A DNA stretch of 64,000 nucleotides from CAYUHJ01 sp964444365 (GTDB lineage: Bacteria; Planctomycetota; Planctomycetia; Gemmatales; Gemmataceae). The translations under genes and the position numbers were made by a program. The stretch is taken from positions 67,805-131,804 of the forward strand of contig CAYUHJ010000001.1 in NCBI GenBank assembly GCA_964444365.1, given 5' to 3'. Below are positions 59,381 to 64,000 of the stretch, in pieces (positions within the stretch are counted from its first letter, which is position 1; each line of letters begins with the position of its first letter). The notes beneath the pieces are model-generated. The model had not been told where the DNA came from and did no database searches. It saw nothing but the letters and a program-made list of their open reading frames with translations.

Positions 59381-62300
59381 ATGCGATTCACGCCGTCCCT
59401 GTTGCCCGCCCTCCTCACGGCCACCGTCCTCGCCGCCCCGCCGCAGCCCGGCCCGGACTTCACCCAGCCGCAATCCCCCGCGAAGCCGGCCCCGTTCGAG
59501 GTCAAGTACGTCGACCAGGGCACGTTCGACCCCCGGCTGAAGGGGCTGTACGCGCCGGAAGGGTTCGTGACGGAACTCGTCGCCGACGCACCGACGGTCG
59601 TCAACCCGGTCGGCATCGCGTTCGGCCCGGACGGCACCCTGTTCGCCCTCGAATGGCGGCCCGACCCCGGCCGGGAGTGGCAGGAGATGAAAGAAACCGT
59701 CCGGTACAAGGACGGAACGACCCGGCAAATCGCGACGATGAAAAAGTTCGTCACCGACCCCGTGAAGGTGCTTCGCTACAACCCCGCGAAGAAGGAATAC
59801 GACAAGGCCGACACGATCATCGCGGAGGAACTCCCCTCCAGTTTGCTCTGGCACGACGGGTGGCTGTACACCGCGAGCCGCGGGACCGTTCGCCGCTACC
59901 GGCAGTCGAACCCCGGCGGGCAGTGGGACGTGCGCGAGGTCATCGCCCAGGGATTCTGCGGCTTCCACCACCACCAGGTGTCCGGCGTCAGCGTCGGCAA
60001 CGACGGCCGGCTGTACATCACGTCCGGCGACGACGACAACTACGCCGAAGGCTCGGACGGCAGCCGGGCGACGGCCCTCCGCACCGGGGCGGTGTTCCGC
60101 TGTAACCCGGACGGCTCGAAACTGGAAGTGTTCTCCATCGGCTACCGCAACCCGTACCGCGACCTCGCCCACGACGACAAGTTTAACTGGTTCCACGCCG
60201 ACAACGACAACGAGGACGGCTCCAAGTTCACCGGCTGTCGACTCGTTCACGTCGCGGAAGAAGTCGACTACGGCTGGCGGCTGTTCCCCGGTGCCGGGTG
60301 TTGCCGGCCGGACTTCGTCCGCGGCGCGGTCGCGGGGGAGATGCCGGGCAAGCTGCCGCCGATGCTCAAGACGGGCCGCGGCTCCCCGGCCGGCGTGCTG
60401 ATCTACAACGACACGCATCTTCCCGAACAATACCGCGGGCTGATGTACTACCCGGACGTGTTCCGCAAGGTGGTCCGGGCCTACAAACTCCGGCCGAAGG
60501 ACTCGACGTTCCAGGTCTCGCACGAGTTCGAATTCCTGAAGTCCGACGACCCGCTGTTCCGGCCGTGCCAGATGGTCACGGGGCCGGACGGGGCGATCTA
60601 CGTCTGCGACTGGCGGACCGACAGCGGCGGGGCCGGCAAGCTCTGGGGCGACGGACAGCACGGCCGCATCTACCGGATGCGGTGGGCCGGCACGAAGGAC
60701 TCCCCCGAAATCCCGCTCCGCGGCATGGACTCGTGGGCGAAGATCCTCCGCCTTCCGGACGACAAGCTCGTCGAGGCACTGAACGCGGCCGCGCTGACCG
60801 ACCGCGTCGAGGCCCGGAAGGAACTCGTCCGCCGCGGCAACCGGGTCGTCCCGCTGGTCCTGAAGGCGGTGGAAGAAAAGAAGCTGACCGACGACGCCCG
60901 GATGGTTGCGCTCGGCGCATTGCAGATGACCTGGACGGCGGAAGTCGAGGCCGCGTTCCGCGCCGCCCTGACCGACAGCGACCCCGACGTCCGGCGGATC
61001 GCGGTCGAGGGCTTCGCCCTGAACGCGAAGCCCGGCGACGCCAAGGCTGCGGAAGCCCTGACCCAGCGGCTCAGCGACCCGAGCGTCGCCGTCCGCCGCG
61101 CCACCGCCCTGGCCCTCGCCCGGCTGGGCGGGGACGGCCCGGCCGACGCCGTCGTGAACGCCTGGAAGAGCGAGGAGGTCCGCGACCTGTTCCTGATGGA
61201 CGGCTACCTCCGCGCCATCGAACGGCTCGGGAAGCCCGGCCTCAACGCGCTGCTGTCCGTGGCCTCGTCCGGCCAGAAGGCAGACCTCGACAGGGTCGCG
61301 GTCGCCTTCGCCGGGTTCCGCACCAAGGCCGCCGCCGACGCGCTGCCGCTGCTCCTCGCGAACCCGCACCTCGAGGCCGAATCGCGGGCGGACCTGATCC
61401 GGTCGTACTCCAACTACCAGCTCGAACCGCCGCTGTCGCTCGAAGGGCTGGCCGGGTTCACCGCGTCCCGGCCGGCCGACCCGCCGGAGATGAAGACCGC
61501 CGCGCTGGAAGTCCTCGGGGCGACGGGCAGTTTGGGCGGGGCGAAGGCCACCGCACTCGTGCTGGCCCTGATCGACGACCCGGACCCGTCGGTCCGGCTT
61601 GCCGCCGTCCGGGCCGCGGAGGAGGGCCGGGTCGGGGCCGCCGCGTCGAAACTCGTCGCCGCGCTGTCCGATTCGAAGCGGGCCGCGACCGAGCGGACCG
61701 CCGTACTGAAGGCCGTCCGCGTCGTCGCCGGGAACCAGGCCGTCCCCCCGCTGACGGACCTGCTCAACCGCGAGGAACCCGCCGCCCTCAAGGTCGAGGC
61801 CCTGCGGACCCTCGCCGCCATCGCCCCGGAGCAGGCCCGGCCCCTGGCCGAAAAATTCCTCGACCAGGCCGACCCCACCCTCATTACGGAAGCGATCCTG
61901 ACCCTCGGCTCGTCCCGGGACGGGGCCAAGCTGGTCGGCGAACGCTACCTCGCGAAGAAACTCCCGCGCGACCTGTTTCCCCGAATCTCGGAGGTGCTCC
62001 GGAAGTTCCCCGGCGACGCCGAGATCGCCAGGCTCAACGGCGAAGTCATGAAGGGCGGCTTCACGTTCGCCCTCGACCCGACGCAGGTCGACAAGGTGCG
62101 GACCCTCGTCCAGACGCAGGGGAACCCGAAGAAGGGGAAGGAACTGTACCTGAACACGGCCGTCCTCGCGTGCGCCGCGTGCCACCGGATGGAGGGCGTC
62201 GGCGGTCAAGTCGGCCCGGACCTGACCCGCGTCTGGGACACGCACACGGTCGAAAAGCTGATCGAATCCATCGTCGAGCCGAGCAAGGAGATCAAGGAGG

Positions 62301-63025
62301 GCTACCAGACGTACCAGGCGAACACCGCCGACGGCCGGGTCTTTACCGGGCTGAAGGTGTCCGAAACGCCGAAGGAAGTCGTCCTCCGCGAGCCCAACGG
62401 ACGCGACACCCGGCTGGCGAAGGACGAGATCGAAAAGCTGACCGCGGTCAAAACGTCCCTGATGCCCGCCGACGTGATCGCCCAGCTGAACTACGACCAG
62501 TTCATCGACCTGCTCGCGTTCCTGAAGTCCCGCCCGCACCAGGAATCCCTCCGCGGCGCGGTCCTCGACTTCCACGTCGCCGTGGGGTTCCCCGCGGACC
62601 TAAAGGCCGAACACGCCCCCGAGAAGACGCCCGACCCGACCGCGAAGCTGCCGGACGGCAAGGCGTGGCAGGCGAAGTCCGCCGACCCGAACGGCCTGCT
62701 CGCGCTCAAGCCGCTGCTGCCCCCCGGCGACCCGACGGCGGCCTACGCGCTGGCGTTCGTCTTCTCCCCGGAGAAGCAAACGGTGTCGGGTGTCCTCCTC
62801 GGCGACGACCCGATTCGCGTCTGGGTCGGCGGCAAGCCGGTCTTCGAGCGGACCGTCGCGAAGCTGCAAGCCTTCTCCGCGGAGGAAAAGTTCGACGCCG
62901 AGCTCCCCGCCGGGTGGTCCCCGATTCTGGTGAAAGTCGTGGGCACCGGCCGAACGCACAACCTCGGGCTCACCCTCCGGGGCAAGGACCTCCGTACCGC
63001 GGCGAAGCCGGACGGGGCGAAGTAA
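59381..63025 (+). CDS. PVC-type beta-propeller, HEAT-repeat and cytochrome c domain protein
   Basis: 1214 residues. Signal peptide MRFTPSLLPALLTATVLAAP. Residues about 50-450 are a sorbosone-dehydrogenase-like propeller: FVTELVADAPTVVNPVGIAF, GLMYYPDVFRKVVRAYKLRP and GDGQHGRIYRMRW. Residues 470-870 are HEAT repeats, many with LRTLAAIAPEQA-like pairs. A cytochrome c domain holds Cys931-A-A-Cys934-His935 in ACAACHRMEGVGGQVGPDLT, followed by IVEPSKEIKEGYQTYQ. The last 160 residues form a beta domain (FSPEKQTVSGVLLGDDPIRV). Such proteins are typical of planctomycetes and are thought to oxidise sugars in the periplasm. Three-base gap and terminator follow. Confidence 0.96.
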   Translation: MRFTPSLLPALLTATVLAAPPQPGPDFTQPQSPAKPAPFEVKYVDQGTFDPRLKGLYAPEGFVTELVADAPTVVNPVGIAFGPDGTLFALEWRPDPGREWQEMKETVRYKDGTTRQIATMKKFVTDPVKVLRYNPAKKEYDKADTIIAEELPSSLLWHDGWLYTASRGTVRRYRQSNPGGQWDVREVIAQGFCGFHHHQVSGVSVGNDGRLYITSGDDDNYAEGSDGSRATALRTGAVFRCNPDGSKLEVFSIGYRNPYRDLAHDDKFNWFHADNDNEDGSKFTGCRLVHVAEEVDYGWRLFPGAGCCRPDFVRGAVAGEMPGKLPPMLKTGRGSPAGVLIYNDTHLPEQYRGLMYYPDVFRKVVRAYKLRPKDSTFQVSHEFEFLKSDDPLFRPCQMVTGPDGAIYVCDWRTDSGGAGKLWGDGQHGRIYRMRWAGTKDSPEIPLRGMDSWAKILRLPDDKLVEALNAAALTDRVEARKELVRRGNRVVPLVLKAVEEKKLTDDARMVALGALQMTWTAEVEAAFRAALTDSDPDVRRIAVEGFALNAKPGDAKAAEALTQRLSDPSVAVRRATALALARLGGDGPADAVVNAWKSEEVRDLFLMDGYLRAIERLGKPGLNALLSVASSGQKADLDRVAVAFAGFRTKAAADALPLLLANPHLEAESRADLIRSYSNYQLEPPLSLEGLAGFTASRPADPPEMKTAALEVLGATGSLGGAKATALVLALIDDPDPSVRLAAVRAAEEGRVGAAASKLVAALSDSKRAATERTAVLKAVRVVAGNQAVPPLTDLLNREEPAALKVEALRTLAAIAPEQARPLAEKFLDQADPTLITEAILTLGSSRDGAKLVGERYLAKKLPRDLFPRISEVLRKFPGDAEIARLNGEVMKGGFTFALDPTQVDKVRTLVQTQGNPKKGKELYLNTAVLACAACHRMEGVGGQVGPDLTRVWDTHTVEKLIESIVEPSKEIKEGYQTYQANTADGRVFTGLKVSETPKEVVLREPNGRDTRLAKDEIEKLTAVKTSLMPADVIAQLNYDQFIDLLAFLKSRPHQESLRGAVLDFHVAVGFPADLKAEHAPEKTPDPTAKLPDGKAWQAKSADPNGLLALKPLLPPGDPTAAYALAFVFSPEKQTVSGVLLGDDPIRVWVGGKPVFERTVAKLQAFSAEEKFDAELPAGWSPILVKVVGTGRTHNLGLTLRGKDLRTAAKPDGAK

Positions 63026-63050
63026 CGCGCTCCACCTCTCAGGAACCCCT

Positions 63051-63088
63051 GCGAGCCGCGGACGCCCGTCCGCGGCTCGCGGCGTTTT
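63051..63088 (+). terminator. Intrinsic terminator after the PVC cytochrome-type gene
   Basis: 12-base-pair stem (GCGAGCCGCGGA and its complement) with a 6-base loop, followed after GGCG by TTTT. It ends the PVC gene transcript. Confidence 0.85.
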
Positions 63089-63146
63089 GTCACCGTGCAG
63101 GTGCTCACTTGCTCTGGACAGGGAATCGTGTTCGGGTTATTTGTGG

Positions 63147-63160
63147 ACGGACGAGTCCGT
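63147..63160. promoter_or_regulatory. Probable TetR operator
   Basis: Palindrome ACGGAC-GA-GTCCGT, 18 bases before the TetR start, flanked by T/A-rich TTATTTGTGG and AAACTAATC. Its position over the likely promoter suggests autoregulation, as in many TetR genes. Confidence 0.55.
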
Positions 63161-63178
63161 AAACTAATCTCGCTGACC

Positions 63179-63820
63179 ATGCCCATGACCGACGCCCGCA
63201 AGCCCGGCCGGCCGAAAGACCCCGACCTGGAGGCCCGCCGGAAGGCGGAGATCCTCGCGGCGGCGGCCCCGGTGTTCGCGGCGGCCGGGTTCGCGAACGC
63301 GGACGTGCAGGACATCGCCGACGCCGTCGGGGTCGGGAAGGGGACCGTCTACCGGTACTTCCCCACGAAGGAGGCGCTGTTTTTGGCAACCGTCGAACGA
63401 GGGCTCGGCGAACTGTCCGACGAGATCGACGCCATCGTCGCGGACCCGTCCGCCGACCCCGTCGAGCAGGTCGCCACGGCCGTCCGGACGTACCTCGCGT
63501 TCTTCGCCGGCCGGCCGGAGATGGCGGAACTGTTCATTCAGGAGCGGGCCGCGTTCCGCCAGCACCACCGGCCGCTGTACTTCGCCAAGGACGACGAGCA
63601 CGAGGCGATGCACCGCGCGATCTTCGACCGGCTCGTCGCCACCGGCCGACTGCGGCCGATCACGATGGAACGCTTCTTCGCGGTGCTCGGCGACCTGCTC
63701 TACGGCACGATCCTGACGAACCTGCTCGCGAACCGCCCGGCCGACCCGGCCGCCCAGGCGAACGACGTCCTCGACGTGATCTTTCACGGCGTCCTCAAGC
63801 CGACGAAGGGGGAGCGATGA
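63179..63820 (+). CDS. TetR-family transcription regulator
   Basis: 213 residues from ATG 63179; another ATG lies at 63185. DNA-binding HTH at about 18-65: GRPKDPDLEARRKAEILAAA and VQDIADAVGVGKGTVYRYFP. The ligand-binding half contains FIQERAAFRQHHRPLYFAKD and AVLGDLLYGTILTNLL, like regulators of RND efflux genes. An operator-like palindrome lies just upstream. Target genes probably lie beyond the right edge. Confidence 0.93.
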   Translation: MPMTDARKPGRPKDPDLEARRKAEILAAAAPVFAAAGFANADVQDIADAVGVGKGTVYRYFPTKEALFLATVERGLGELSDEIDAIVADPSADPVEQVATAVRTYLAFFAGRPEMAELFIQERAAFRQHHRPLYFAKDDEHEAMHRAIFDRLVATGRLRPITMERFFAVLGDLLYGTILTNLLANRPADPAAQANDVLDVIFHGVLKPTKGER

Positions 63821-63841
63821 CAACCCGGTGTCACCAACTGA

Positions 63842-64000
63842 CCTCTCCCCTCTCTCCTTCGGGGAGAAGGATCGGGGGGAAGGGGAACGGCGACTGGCTA
63901 CGAGGGGAGGCTTCTGCCCAGGGCTTAAGCGTTCTCTCCCAGGGAGTCTTCCCCTCACCCGGCCTGACGGCCACCCTCTCCCCCAAGGGGAGAGGGTCAG
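63842..64000. repeat. GC-rich inverted repeat at the right edge (may continue beyond it)
   Basis: The left part CTCTCCCCTCTCTCCTTCGG with GGATCGGGGGGAAGGGGA pairs with the right part TTCCCCTCACCCGGCCT and CACCCTCTCCCCCAAGGGGA. It resembles the copy at 40526 closely, including the shared CTCACCCGGCCT and CACCCTCTCCCCC blocks. It fills the 160 bases after the TetR gene. Confidence 0.75.

Noticed and set aside
58100..62575. A 1491-codon minus-strand frame
   Set aside because: It is antisense to the PVC cytochrome-type gene and out of frame with ABC-F. No recognisable domain.
1..64000. tRNA and rRNA genes
   Set aside because: I looked for cloverleaf-like sequences with GGTTCGA-type loops and for rRNA signature stretches and saw none. 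A covariance-model search would be decisive.

Overview
The window is 64 kb of very GC-rich bacterial DNA that looks like the chromosome of a planctomycete, most likely of the Gemmata group. This rests on gene content rather than a marker gene. It has a PVC-type beta-propeller/HEAT/cytochrome c protein, two secreted sulfatases, a Tat-exported Gfo/Idh/MocA oxidoreductase, an FG-GAP repeat protein with an N-terminal LE-x-R-type motif, a very large BNR-propeller protein, several zinc-ribbon membrane proteins, and many uncharacterised secreted proteins. I saw no rRNA, tRNA, CRISPR array, insertion sequence or prophage. About 52 genes are supported, many as single transcription units, plus at least six families of inverted repeats between genes.

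Layout. 1-3030: gene end, a HEAT/propeller protein and a protein with a LecA-like C-terminal domain, both reading left. 3203-6650: MoxR ATPase and DUF58 protein, separated by a low-GC SUFU-domain gene and a GNAT acetyltransferase. 6651-10590: polysaccharide export and glycosylation operon (ABC permease, ABC ATPase, GT2, GT4). 10957-14570: PP2C phosphatase, bidirectional terminator, cobalamin methyltransferase CbiET, NhaA antiporter. 14724-20206: TPR protein, esterase-like hydrolase, unknown gene, mini membrane protein, xylose isomerase, secreted protein, rhodanese. 20219-22104: histidine kinase with a receiver-XRE response regulator. Divergent from it, 22402-29288: TolC, RND pump, lipoprotein adaptor, MoaE and a small zinc-ribbon protein.

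29289-43366: HExxH/FG-GAP protein, double GNAT protein, PQQ-type propeller protein, giant propeller with two PDZ domains, Gfo/Idh/MocA oxidoreductase, QueE, Rieske oxygenase, and small secreted or zinc-ribbon proteins. 43764-47687: SbcC-like ATPase and a secreted protein. 47879-50259: zinc-ribbon membrane protein overlapping QueC, then QueD; with QueE at 39803 these cover three steps of 7-deazaguanine synthesis. 50372-54342: a YcjX-type NTPase followed by two unknown membrane proteins. 54373-59247: a sulfatase with a frameshift near its 3' end, an intact sulfatase and an ABC-F protein. 59381-63820: the PVC cytochrome-type protein and a TetR regulator with a likely operator.

No single locus is proven to be a new system. 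The best candidates are the MoxR-SUFU-GNAT-DUF58 locus, the YcjX locus with its two membrane proteins, and the kinase/receiver-XRE pair divergent from the efflux operon. A separate oddity is that GC-rich inverted repeats appear to have been taken into the 5' coding ends of two genes (GT2 and the RND adaptor).
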